64,000 nucleotides of DNA from Brasenia schreberi (lineage: Eukaryota > Streptophyta > Magnoliopsida > Nymphaeales > Cabombaceae), in the NCBI GenBank assembly GCA_036023115.1, contig JAYKKT010000046.1:8128637-8192636 (forward strand). Direction: 5' to 3'. Positions 1 through 10,973 of this stretch are shown here, in pieces (within the stretch, counting starts at the first letter, position 1; each line of letters starts with the position of its first letter). The notes under the pieces are model-generated. The model made no database searches, was not told where the DNA came from, and worked only from the letters and a program-made list of their open reading frames with translations. The translations under genes were made by a program, and so were the position numbers.

Positions 1-1
1 T

Positions 2-1635
2 GGATCAAAGACAGATCCTTCAGTTTGCCCATTGGACAACGGAATCAGTGATGGTCTGGATGAGAACCCTCTGGCCTTTGGTGCTGACGACCCTTCCTTG
101 CAAATCTTTCTTCCTTCAGGACCTCTTGAGACTGCCCCTCAAGCGGAATGCAGGAACTGTACGGATATATCTAATGATGTCCACACTGAAAATTGGATTT
201 CCCTCAGTCTTGGGGGTGGTATCAATCATGAACAGGAACCATTAGTTGATTTACATACAAGAGAGCATCTTCAGATGCAGGAGAGTGGAATGGATGCCCT
301 AGGAAATGCAGGTATCGTTTCACAAACTTAAGGCCTAGTTCTGTTGCATTATGAGTAAATTGCCGAGTTACCCTTACCAACTAGGAAAGCTTTTCACACC
401 TGTGCAGTTGCTTGGTCCATTGAACTAGCCTACCCATGTAAAGATAAATCTATATGACGGTTCACCCACAAATTCCATATTCGTTCTGCTCTTGAAATTC
501 ATAAATCCAATTACTTCTCTGTTGTTCTTTTCATTCTTGTTTGAATTTTAACCTTATTGCTGGGGACATTAAAGTCATGCCAAATCGTAGCATTCTCTTA
601 TACGTGATAGGGAGTGTCTTATTTTTCTCTATGCATTTTATTCCATGTTTGAAAGTTTATGGCATAGTATTTAATTTTCTTTCTTAATAATGACTTGACT
701 TGCTCACCTCTCTCTCACTTTTATCCTCCGTTAGAACTGCTGGCAGAGAGTATTGTAGCATAGACAAAGATGAACATTATTGACTACGAAAAATTTCATG
801 CGGTTCAAGAAAATTCTTTGATTTGACAATCAGAAACTCCTAGCTTGGTGATTTGATTCCTGAGTTTTCTTTGCATATATCTACGCACATCTATTAGGAA
901 CAGTCAACCTGGTAGCAAGATGTGTTTGCAAGAGGCGTGCTTCCAATTCTTTTGATTAATGACATTTTGGCTTATGATATGCCAATATTGTCTAGGGTTG
1001 CAGATGAAGCGATCCATACCTTGTTCTCTTTGAGCTCAGGTTAGTATGTAGTGGCATGCTTGAGCTCAATTTGATTGTTCATGAGCAGTCATGTTCGTTA
1101 GAAAACTAAAGCCTATTTGACAAAAAGGGCCATCTGATTTCATCCCACCTTCCCTTAGGCAAGTAGAGCCGCCATGGAATAAACACGATTGTGTTGACTG
1201 TACAAGACATTTCTTTTCTTCTTCCAGCTAATGATCAAGCTCAAGCTTGGGTTCAGGTTTCTTATTTCTTATTAGTGTGGGAGCCTGATATGAGCAGAAA
1301 TAAGATAGCTTGGTACCAGTATGCATACCATTTTGCCTTAAATATGTAACCTGTTCCAAAAGTACAAAAGAGACCTGTCAGTGGTGTCGTGCCCTTGTCC
1401 AGATTTTAGAAAGGAATTGAAAGTTTGCTGTGGTGTCTACAGTAAAGATGTTGGTTTGAGTTTGGGTGGTATGTTTCAACTGACGATGAGCTTTGTTGCA
1501 GCTATATTTCTGACAATGAATGAGGAGAAATCAAATCCTACCACGCAGAGGTCCGAAAGCCCTTTCTTGCCTCATCAGCAGCAACGGTCTGTGCGGCGAA
1601 GATTATACCTATCCATAGATACAGATTCGGAGTAG
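2..1635 (+). CDS. SIZ1: SIZ1-like E3 SUMO ligase, 3' end (last two exons)
   Basis: The left edge cuts this gene; only its C-terminal coding part is present. Exon A runs from base 2 (open from the window edge) to 311, ending at a GT donor. Exon B is 1502-1635 with stop TAG at 1633-1635. Both junctions are phase 1, so they join in frame. Exon A carries the plant SIZ1 tail signature NPLAFGADDPSLQIFLP and the acidic/SUMO-contact-like WISLSLGG. Exon B ends in the basic tail RRRLYLSIDTDSE, which closes SIZ1 proteins of many plants. The SAP, PHD and SP-RING domains must lie to the left. SIZ1 proteins are nuclear PIAS-type ligases that attach SUMO in stress, phosphate and hormone responses. The reading frame looks intact. 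An unseen small exon between A and B is possible but not needed. Confidence 0.85.
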
Positions 1636-3094
1636 GTTATGAGCTACGTGTACATGGAAGTCCACTGCTTTAACTGAACGGTGCTGATCTTACAGATGTG
1701 ATTCGGTGTTGTGGGTGGTGACCTCGCCTTCTTGCTTCCGCAGCAGGCTTTTGAGGTTGACTCGTGGGCATTCCGAGCTGTCAAGGTACTTGATCATGCT
1801 TTGGTTGTTGGATTGGGTTCCTTGATGCTTACTGAGACCCGCTTCACCAGAAGTTCAGATTTCCCCTATCTAATTTTGCTATTGGTGAGATGAACTAATG
1901 GCATTATCTTCTTGCTTTGGTAAGTTGAGAAACATTCAGATTCCATTTTATCTTCCCATTTCTTTTCAACCAGGTAGAGTGGTTTCTATCGGTTGGCGTC
2001 CCGGACCTGGTTATGCTGCGGTGACTTGTATAATAAAATGTAGGTGGAAAAGACAAGGTGTATATATGTCATTCTTGGTTGTAAGCCAACAGGAACTGTC
2101 CTATGTATGATATCTGTACAACATACAAGGGGAGAATCAATATCAATTCTTATCATTCTTGACTGTGAGTTTGCGGAGCAAGAATTCTCTTTGCTGTCAA
2201 GTTTAAGTTACAAGTGACGACTACCCTCGGCAGGTAAAGAGTTTCGATGATGGGAGAGGCTCTTGAGCAAAAACCGCCAAGCATATCGAGTCTGCGACTA
2301 TCTTATGTAGTGTGTATCTGGAGGACGATTCAATCCAGGCACGTGGAGAAGCGGCAGAAAAAGGTCAGAGATGTACAGTATGTAACAAATTGACGAATTC
2401 GATGTTCTCTGGTGCTTTTTAAAGACATCAACTTGTGAATATTTGTGGAGGGAGGCTTCATCATATAATGCAAAATGCGGTTTTTTGGGAATACACCTGG
2501 GTTCTTTGCCTGTTCGCATATTACTGTGAACTGTTTTTAGCATAAACCATAGCCCGTAAGGCCCTCTTACCACAATTTGGTGAAATTTTGAGTCAAGTGA
2601 CTGCGATGGGCTTATCTACATTTTCCAATAGAAGAGTCCTCAGAGAGGTGCACTTCTGCTCTCTTTTCTGCACGGCCCTGGAATGGTGACAGCCGTAGTG
2701 GTACCGCATAACGAACCGGAATTGGGTGCTCAATCCACATATGTATGGTAAGGGCAATGCGAAGCGGTGCATCGAATGAATTGATTGGTTTGCCATCTCT
2801 AACGAGAGTTTCCGTTGGACATTAATCGTCGAGGCAGATTTCCACGCCCTGTAAGGTTAAAATGAACTAAAGTGGAAACAGCCCATGAAAATGACCAAAA
2901 CTAAAGCATGAATTCTGCGTCTTTGCTCACAAGCATTCTCTCATGAGAGAGAGAGATGCTACGTTTGACTTATGATGTAACTTGGAATGCCAGCTGGCAT
3001 TCAGTCTAAGTTCGATGCGTCGATCATAAAAGACGACGAGGGTTGTTAATGGGCTAGAAAATTGAAAGCTTGGGTAGACGATTCTCTCTCTCTC

Positions 3095-3230
3095 TCTCTT
3101 GTTATAAGGGGAGGCCGAAGTCTAATACACGCACCCTCTGGGAGTCGAACTCCCCACCACCAGTGTTTAGCTAACGCTCTCGGTGCAAGGGACGTCTCTT
3201 TTGTGGTTGGCCTGAAAGCATGGGAGCCTG
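3095..3230 (-). mobile_element. tRNA-derived SINE-like unit, type 2
   Basis: Read on the minus strand, this stretch has an A-box-like GAGCGTTAGCTAA followed about 25 bases later by a B-box-like GGGGAGTTCGACTCCC, then a tail ending in a CCTCCCC-like motif. A related unit lies near 29455-29530 (-), and a tail-like relic near 18127-18260. No tRNA cloverleaf is complete, so this is a tRNA-derived repeat, not a tRNA gene. Confidence 0.4.
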
Positions 3231-4094
3231 ATGTTCTTGGTGTTTGACGATTCCGCATCTTTCACTCCAACATCTTGATAGCGATCCTCCGTCATTTCTA
3301 TCCTACATATATCTTCCTGCAACTACCGCGAAGTGAACGTATCCGACACCCACACAGAGTTGAGCTACCTGGTTCCCGTAATGCAGGTGGGAGTTAGATT
3401 CCCCAGGGCGTCCATGTGTGTTTGAGGTGAAGCCAGAAAAAAACACAACTAGCTGAATATGGTTTTGGAGAACTGTATGGCATCCATTTATTAAACAGAT
3501 CTGATGTGGTTTTCATTATTTAGGACCTAAATCAGCTCTCCCACAAGTTCCGGACCCAGTTACAGTTTATTAATCCTCCTCTGGACCCCAAGATGGTGAT
3601 AAACGAATCGAAAGATTAGGGTTTTCGGACCTGACTCCTGGTGGATTACAAGCCTATGAGCAAGTACTATTGGTATCCTAAACTCAAATAAGAGTTGGAA
3701 ATTTTCTTCGTTACCCCGAAACCTAATAATTAGCATATTTCTTCAGAAAGAAAATTTAATAATGAAATCCTTCAAGACCAATGACTAATGGGAAGATGAA
3801 AGTCGTCGGTATTAACAGTTGAACTCCAAGGAATGAAGGACCAATGTATACCTGAACACGAAATTCCAACCCATAAAATTCCTAATGAACATCTATCCAC
3901 GGGGCCACCTCGGAATTCCATACCATCCAAAGTTATGCTTACAGCACCGCCGGTCATTCATTCATTTATTTTCTGCCTGTGTCGTTGAAATGTCTTTTCA
4001 TATTCTCATGGAAACAAGAAAAGCATTTGCAGAACCCACCACAATCTCTCTCTCTCTCTCTCTCAATATTTTTCAATTAGAAGTCTTGGTATAA

Positions 4095-4200
4095 TGGGGT
4101 GGTAGCCAGACCAAAACGCACGCCCTGAGATCGAACTGAGCACCTTCAACTGCTGAGTCGACTCCCTGACCAGCTGAACTATCTTGCATGCTGAAAGGCG
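4095..4200 (-). mobile_element. tRNA-derived SINE-like unit, type 1
   Basis: On the minus strand it reads TAGTTCAGCTGGTCAGGGAG (A-box region), then AGTTGAAGGTGCTCAGTTCGA (B-box region), with spacing like a tRNA promoter. Related units with the same 'AGTTGAAGGTCATGA-TTCGAT' core occur at 14785-14900 (+), 16090-16190 (-), 17885-17970 (+) and 20515-20630 (+). This repetition supports a dispersed SINE family rather than a tRNA gene. Confidence 0.5.
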
Positions 4201-4675
4201 GTTATTGTGGTAGAGTGGCTGCATGGGAGACTGTGTTATTTAATATGATGATAAACATTGTATCATGGATCATTAAGTTCTTTCGAGGTTGAGAGTTATA
4301 GAATGCTGAAACGCCTAGAAGGTGGGAGTCGTGGTTGCATGGGGTAAATTTTAAATTTCCAGGTTGGTAGAGGACTGAAACTCAACCAGTCGAAACTGAT
4401 GCTGATTTTATATGATAATTGGATTTCCATGTATGCACACTAACTCTGCCTATAATCAGACGAGAAAGGAAGAAATTTGGGTAGGTGCACGACGGCCGGC
4501 ATAATAATCAGCCTATAGGACCATAGGATGTGGGGTTAACACAATAATTTTATGCCTAATAAGATGGATTATTGGAAGAGAACAAGCATTATCATGCTTG
4601 TATTAGCTGTTGGTTAAGAACATCATATATGTTGCCGTAACATTTCGACTTGGTAAGTCGCTACATCAGTTGAAA

Positions 4676-4680
<5 letters not shown>

Positions 4681-4712
<32 letters not shown>
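4681..4712. repeat. (CA)16 microsatellite
   Basis: Pure CA dinucleotide tract of 32 bases, about 300 bases upstream of the RKD start codon. Confidence 0.95.
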
Positions 4713-4715
<3 letters not shown>

Positions 4716-5017
4716 AGGAGGCTTTTATTGCTTGTTCAAAAATGGGTGATTGGCACTGGGAAATGGGCTTTGAGATAAAGAATGTGTGGGCCGTTCCTGT
4801 TGATTGATTTTAAGCACATTTTGGGAATCGACTCTGTATTTAATACACAGTAACCCCCCTATCAATATCATGCATCCATGCACGCTTATGTGTGTGCATC
4901 CGACGGCGCCCCTCCATCCGTTTTTCTCCACAATTCCCTCCCTCTAAAACCCCCTCTAACCATCGGCAAAGCCAAAACGAAGCTGCACTGAGCTGTCTCT
5001 TTGTGTGTGTCTCTCAT

Positions 5018-6899
5018 ATGGAGAATATGGAAAAGCAGGCCATAGAGAGAATGATAGAGGAATTGTTAGGCAATGAAGTATTTCAAGCCAATGAATCATA
5101 CACTTTTAGTTGCCAGCCCCTGAATTATGGGTATGTTTCCTTCTCCTCCTGAACCAATCGGCTTCTCTTTCTCCTTGAGCATCCCCAGTATCAATGTGAG
5201 TCGTATCCTCTGTAGTATGCTTTATATGATTATTTGAATGATCCAACAGCATCGCTGAACCGGCGTTGCTGCTCGTCGACTCAGATCCTGTCAGGATCCT
5301 CTAATATGTAACTTCGTGTATTACTCACTAACCGTATAGGCGTCTCCATGAAAGTCGCATGAATTCGTACGTAGTTAGTAAAGTTATGATCAAGGTTTTT
5401 ACCAGGTAAGAGTTGCATGTTATTCTGTAATGGAGCATCTAATCATAATATAAGATTTGTGACTCTTACAACGTTCCTTCATCTGTTTTCTTCTCTTTAT
5501 GGTGATTATGGCTAAAATAAGCTGCTGCTAACTTTTCATGCTTATGACTGAAGGCAATCATCAGTCAAGTGTGAACAGCGACATCAAATAACGGACGAGT
5601 ACATTCAAAATTTACCGCCGTTGATAGACGATTTCGATACATGGTTGCAGAGTTCATACTGCAACATTTTATTGCCGGCCTCATCTTACGATTACGAGTT
5701 TCGAGGTATCCCTTCAATCTTCTTCTCCAGTAAAAGTTATGCAAGTAAATTTTATGTGCACCATTTTGATGAAGAAACAGCATTTGAGATGAAACACCCT
5801 TTTCTTAAAAAATTTTAATCATAGAGATAAGAATTTACTGATGAAACACCCTTTTCTTCAAAAATTTTAATCATAGAGATAAGAATTTACTTCCATAATC
5901 AGTAAGTGACGGAAGCTGCTAATGATGACACATTAAGAGAACAGATAGTGGTTCGTCTTTTCAGTTGTTCAAATTGTGATTACTGTTACAATTAATACAA
6001 TCGACGCATGAGTTGGGCAGTTTGCGGTTCTTGCTTTCTGTTGATTTATTTGTGGTTGCTGTTATGATTCATACTGGTGGCTGTTTATATTTGTTCTTGA
6101 GTGAGAATCCTATGCTAATGTAGCTAACTTATATGCATGTTACTGGTATTCAGATGATTTTGGTGATTGTGAGTTCCTAAGCAGTGAGCAAGTGATTGGA
6201 GATCCTTCGCTTCCTGAACATGATGAGAGATTTTGCCGCTTCGAAAACATCAAGTTGGACAGCGTTTCTCCAAGCATTGGAAATATTGGTAGCATTGTGC
6301 TACATGAGTTTGTTAAGCAGGGCGAAACGAAGATCGCAATTGGAGAGGGGAAGAATTTTGGGACAGAAAGAGCCAGAGATATATCTTATGCGGAGTTGTC
6401 AGAACACTTTTACATGCCAATAACGCAGGCAGCCAAGAAGATGAACGTTGGACTGACGGTATTAAAGAAAAAGTGCAGAGAGTATGGAATTCCAAGATGG
6501 CCTCACAGAAAGATGAAGAGTCTCCAAAGCTTAATTCACAGTGTTCAGGTACTTTCTCATTATAATATAACATTGATGATCTTCTATACCTATCTTCTTA
6601 AATATTATTTCGTGATTCATAGTCTTGTTTTTGGGAAAAAGTAATCTTTTTACTGGTTTCACTGTTTAATTTTTACTATATAGGAGCTAGCGAAGGACGA
6701 TGGGGAAATAGGAGAGAACAGATCGAGGTTCACGATCGAGGTTTTAGAAGAACAAGCAAGGCAGATGGAGAAGATGCCGTGCATGGAATTGCCAGAGAAC
6801 ACCAAGAGGCTCAGGCAAGCATGCTTCAAAGCCAACTATAAAAGGAAGCGCCTCCAAGCCCAAGGTTTTCAAGCCCCTAATGCAACAACAAATTGTTAG
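5018..6899 (+). CDS. RKD: RKD-type RWP-RK transcription factor
   Basis: Four exons: 5018-5130, 5554-5705, 6154-6548 and 6684-6899, all with GT-AG borders and compatible phases, giving 291 residues and stop TAG. The start MENMEK opens exon 1. The RWP-RK domain covers about residues 162-220, with the hallmark RWPHRK at 203-208 following the helix-rich AELSEHFYMPITQAAKKM region. A charged, leucine-containing C-terminal stretch (about 221-265) is encoded by the last exon. The protein lacks the GAF-like N-terminus and PB1 domain of NLPs, so it belongs to the short RKD class. RKDs are nuclear regulators best known from egg-cell identity and gametophyte development. Intron 2 contains a 52-bp direct duplication. 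No disabling change was seen. Confidence 0.88.
5788..5891 (+). repeat. 52-bp tandem duplication in RKD intron 2
   Basis: Two adjacent copies (5788-5839 and 5840-5891) of a unit beginning gatgaaacacccttttctt, nearly identical. They lie in the intron and do not touch a splice site. Confidence 0.9.
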
Positions 6900-8341
6900 T
6901 CAGTCATCATCATGATTTATGCTCTCATATTACAAACAAACCGAGTGGTAGGCTGGTAGCAAGTCTTGCAAATGTACGCATATAGATGAAGTTAGTATGC
7001 TTCTTCTGGTTGATCTCTCTTATAATTTTATGTGCATCAATATAAGAAGTGATGAATATAACGAACAGATCGGTTCTATACATTCAATTCCTTCCTGGCT
7101 GCGAAACCTGGATTTGAGTGCATTGCATTGATTTACAAGTTTTACATACGAGAAAATGGGAATTTCAAGTCATGGGTTGGTTGGTGTATTCAACCTCCAA
7201 CAGCATCTCATCAACTGATGCAGTTGAGATGTATGGTTGAAACTAAATGGTAGGGGTGGCAATTTTGTATTCAGATTTGGTGGCGAATATGGCCGAATGG
7301 GGAAGCTCGGCCTTTTATGACTACCTCTGACATTCGCACTTTCTTGCCGAATGAGTACATGGAGCCTTTTCATGTTGAATGCCGCCCCTTTAAGTTGTGT
7401 TAGATTCTTGTTGATATGAAGCAGATCAAGTACTTTTAGCCTCATCGAAAGGCCACAAAAATTATTTTGTGCTATATATATTATCTATGAGGTAGAAGAT
7501 GCAAACCAGTTTATATGTAAAATATATTCAATTCAATTTCAATGGATATGAAATATTGAGTTTGAAAAACAAAAACCAAAAAATACAAATAAAGCAATCA
7601 ACTATCTTTCAAAGTGTATATGTATTATTTACAACTGTTCATATCCTTTGTCCAAATAGGTTAAATTAGTTTGGAAGAGGTTGTAGAAAAATGGTATGCA
7701 TCCTCTTTTCACACACACACACACATATATATAAACTGGATCCTGTCTATCCTTCACAAGCTTATTCGTGCTACTTTTCGATGATATAAATATAATTTTA
7801 AAGTTTTAAAGATTTTTAAAAATATACAAAAGACTATTATACTCATACCCTCAAGCACAATGGTCGTGCACGAGTTAGCAGCGTTAGTGACAGTGGGCAG
7901 TATCCAATCACTCTCTCTCTAGCTTTTGGGTGCGCCACATCTAACTTTACAGGTATAAAATCACTAATGCTTTTGAAATGTATATCAATTGACATACTCT
8001 TTTGGGGAGGTAACTAACTTTCACACAATTGCGAAAAAAGCAACTAGGACAAAGTTTTTAACTTTGCTCAATGAAGTGATAGAGTTCTTCTGTGCGTCAA
8101 ACACTGCATTATTCTAAAGCAGATAGTTTTCCCGACTTAGATCTGGCTTTAAATGCTGCTATCTTGTTGGTAGCTCTTTTCCTAAATATAATGATGCCTT
8201 CCACAGACCTAATTGCTATTTGTATCCTAAAAGTCTGTCCCCCCTTTACAAGTTACGAACCAACCTGCATTGCTTTCAAGAATTTTAAGAATGAATTTGA
8301 TAGACACAAAAATACGCGCGCACACACACACACAGACATAT

Positions 8342-8350
<9 letters not shown>

Positions 8351-8405
<55 letters not shown>
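8351..8405. repeat. (TA)27 microsatellite
   Basis: Pure TA tract of about 55 bases, preceded by a CA tract at about 8321-8334. Long open frames that run through it are artefacts of the repeat. Confidence 0.95.
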
Positions 8406-8408
<3 letters not shown>

Positions 8409-9204
8409 GAGAGAGAGATGGCAAAAATCTTGATCATTATCCCTGTTTGCTTTGCTGCCTTCCGCCGCTTCAACTGTCATCCACGGCCCTCGGGCAACTC
8501 AAGTTTTGTGCCAAAGATCAAGTGGTACACAAGCTTTTGAAGCCTTTCATTATAATCCTAAAATAGCTGAAAACTAATCACAATCACCTTATCCCTAATT
8601 ACCTTGGTTTACCTTCGAGTCTACAATATCTCGCATTTCAAATTTACTTTTTGACCTTATGAAAGTTCAAAGATTATCGAGTCATGTCCATATAAGAAGG
8701 ACACGTCTTACAAAAGGTCTATAATAGTAATAGTAACTATAATGATTATTGAAGGAAATAAATCACAAACTACAGTTCTTGTTTTCTTTTTACGTTACTG
8801 TTTTTTTAGGAGTAGCTTTAACTTAATTTTCTAGACGTATACTAGAGCATTTCCAGTGTTTTATCGTGTTCGTAGGTATGATTCCTACGGCAATCGGGAT
8901 ATGGTTGATAATTTGAGTTAGAGTTCTTTGGCATGTCCCATATCACGTTCCATTCTGGTGGATTCTTGGAACGATGGCACAAAAAGTCCACCTAAAGATT
9001 TCCCCACGGTATTATTGGCTGCTTTTGACAGAAATGTCATTTTACTTACTCTTTTTCGGGAAAAAGCATGGATGCATTGGTTTGTCTCAATCAAGTATTT
9101 TCCCAGGAAAATGAGTAACTTCAAACATTTGGGGAGTAATTACATTAGGCCCCACAATTTTCTAAAAGTAAAAAGTTTTATCTGAGAATTAAATCTAAAA
9201 AAGT

Positions 9205-9240
9205 CTCAAGCAAATCCATCTTCGGAGATGGATGCTTGAG
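9205..9240. repeat. Compact hairpin
   Basis: Arms ctcaagca..tccatct and agatgga.tgcttgag pair over about 15 base pairs around a tcgg-type loop, with a two-base bulge. It may be part of a decayed MITE. No transcript evidence is available. Confidence 0.6.
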
Positions 9241-9273
9241 ATCTAAATTTAAAAAGCAAGAAACAAATCTATA

Positions 9274-9443
9274 CTATGGCGGATCTAGAAAATAGTGTTA
9301 GTAGAAAATAGTGTTGGGGTGAAGTGTGGAGGACGAAACATGTATCTCATGTATTCAACTGTAAAATATATCTTTTACATTGAAATCACAAAATTTCAGC
9401 AAGGGCAACCGCCTCCCCAGCCTTGTATGTAGATCCGCCACTG
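9274..9443. mobile_element. MITE candidate with GGCGGATCTA terminal repeats
   Basis: The left end ctatggcggatcta and the right end tagatccgccactg are inverted copies with about 12 of 14 bases matching, 170 bp apart. CAGTGGCGGATC is a terminus seen on many plant non-autonomous DNA elements. Similar ends recur near 29869 (cagtggcggatccac) and 37306 (gatccgcct). No clear target duplication was found. Confidence 0.5.
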
Positions 9444-10496
9444 TTTACACGTACATGTTTTTCTTTTTCAACTTAAATCTCAAACATCCACTTCACTAGA
9501 TCTATGGTTGAGATTTATTTAACCATATATATATAAAAAAGAATAATATGCCAACCACTTAAATGAGTACATAAATATCTTCAATGAATGACGTGCTTTA
9601 TTTTCACCACAACGATCACCCCGAAATGCTTGTTATTAACTAGAGATAGGAAAATAGCCCCTTGAACTTCCCCTACTTAGTGCCATATATTTAGTTTTGA
9701 ATCACTAGTTTGGCCTCTTAAAAGGTGGCCTGGAATTTAGCCTGTGAACATGGAAATCAACAGTTTCTCCATGTTCTGGGTCCTTCTCGTGTCGTATAAC
9801 TTTCATAATCATATCAAACCGACCCATATCTTCATGTTATTTTGGTATGACAAGAACACGACAACCACCTTTACACCGATACGAACACGAACTTTGTTCA
9901 AGTTGTCATGTGAGCTTTTCACATGATCTTAATATATATATATTAAGAGTTCCGGTGGCAACTTTGTGTTTCACATCGTGTTCATGTCATGCCATCTTCA
10001 ATGTTTGTACCATAAGCATGGCAACCCGAACATTACTTTTTCGTGTTATTTGAATGGACATAAACACGATTCCTGGACTCGACTGTTTCCCCCATGTATA
10101 TGTACATACTTTAAGATGACTCATACATAATGAGAAAAGGCTTAGTTTTGGTTGGGTTGGCTGTCGATATATTCGAACACGACCAGACTCGGATAGTGAG
10201 AAAACTGTGGTTGGGTCAACGGTTCACCCGAAAGGCATAGACCGAATGGGTTGATGTCACCATCATCATCTGCTCGCTTCTTTGCTGTTGACACAAAGGT
10301 TTCATTTTCCTTCGCCATGGGATGACTACGCACAGCGTACAAATTAAGCAACCGAAAGGCATGCAATTGCTCGGTTTAATTATATGAGCTAGACTCGGCT
10401 GTTGACCTTATTTTGTCTGTCGGTTCCATTGTTTTATTTATTTAAACAATGGAACAGAAAGGCACAAAGGTTCCATTATTTTATCTTAGTATTATA

Positions 10497-10653
10497 TAAA
10501 AGCTGTACATAATGTATAGATATAACTGTCTTAGTTTCAAATGTTTCATCTGAAACAAGCCAAGAACATAATGGCTGTATTTTTCATATAAATATTTGCT
10601 AAAGATTTATTCATCAAAAGTTCAAAACTAAGACAGTTATTATACAGCTTTTA
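10497..10653. mobile_element. MITE candidate with ~30-bp terminal inverted repeats
   Basis: The left arm (about 10497-10541) reads taaaagctgta, a short interruption, then aactgtcttagttt. The right arm (10621-10653) is its inverted copy, aaactaagacagtt followed by tacagctttta. The left arm has about a dozen extra bases. The interior has no coding potential. Confidence 0.6.
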
Positions 10654-10973
10654 TCTTTACAATTAAAACGTTTGACAGTTAGATACATCTATAGATTATG
10701 TTTCTTGAGCGCAAGCAAGCGCGCACGCGCACACAAACACAAGCAGTCATCTCTCTGTACTCTTCCCAATTCAATGAAAAAATAGAACCGAAACCAGTAA
10801 AAATAAGGAGCCAACGAGATAGAGAAAAGACTTCTCCAAGTTCATGAAACTCTGAAAGAGTCATTCAAGCGACAAAAAGGGGCATATCATCAATTTTCAA
10901 GCTCCAAACAACAGGACGTACACACACGGAGAGGAAAACAAAGATAGAAATTGCAAAACAATCATAATTCTGT

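Larger units (their letters stand above)
1636..5017. other. SIZ1 3' UTR and intergenic stretch before the RKD gene
   Basis: The first ~500 bases probably hold the SIZ1 3' UTR, possibly spliced; no clear polyadenylation site was assigned. The rest has only short overlapping frames without recognisable protein families. It contains two tRNA-like SINE candidates (near 3095-3230 and 4095-4200), short CT tracts and one CA repeat. A weak TATA-like stretch (tatttaata) lies about 180 bases before the RKD start codon. No gene is supported. Confidence 0.6.
6900..10973. other. Intergenic stretch between RKD and NAC genes
   Basis: No recognisable coding family is seen on either strand. The stretch contains a (TA)27 tract, a compact hairpin at 9205-9240, a TIR-bearing MITE candidate at 9274-9443, several CGTGTTCGTG-like degenerate repeats (9850-10400), a short perfect inverted repeat at 10424-10453 and a second MITE candidate at 10497-10653. 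The right end is the probable 3' UTR of the minus-strand NAC gene. Confidence 0.6.

Noticed and set aside
1381..1501. Upstream extension of the last SIZ1 exon to the ATG-like codon at 1381
   Set aside because: The acceptor at 1500-1501 restores the conserved tail in phase; the upstream residues do not resemble SIZ1.
4095..4200. tRNA gene
   Set aside because: A and B box words are present but arms do not pair into a complete cloverleaf, and similar units are dispersed.
8092..8566. Open frames on both strands around 8350
   Set aside because: They exist only because the TA and CA repeats lack stops; no domain and no codon bias.
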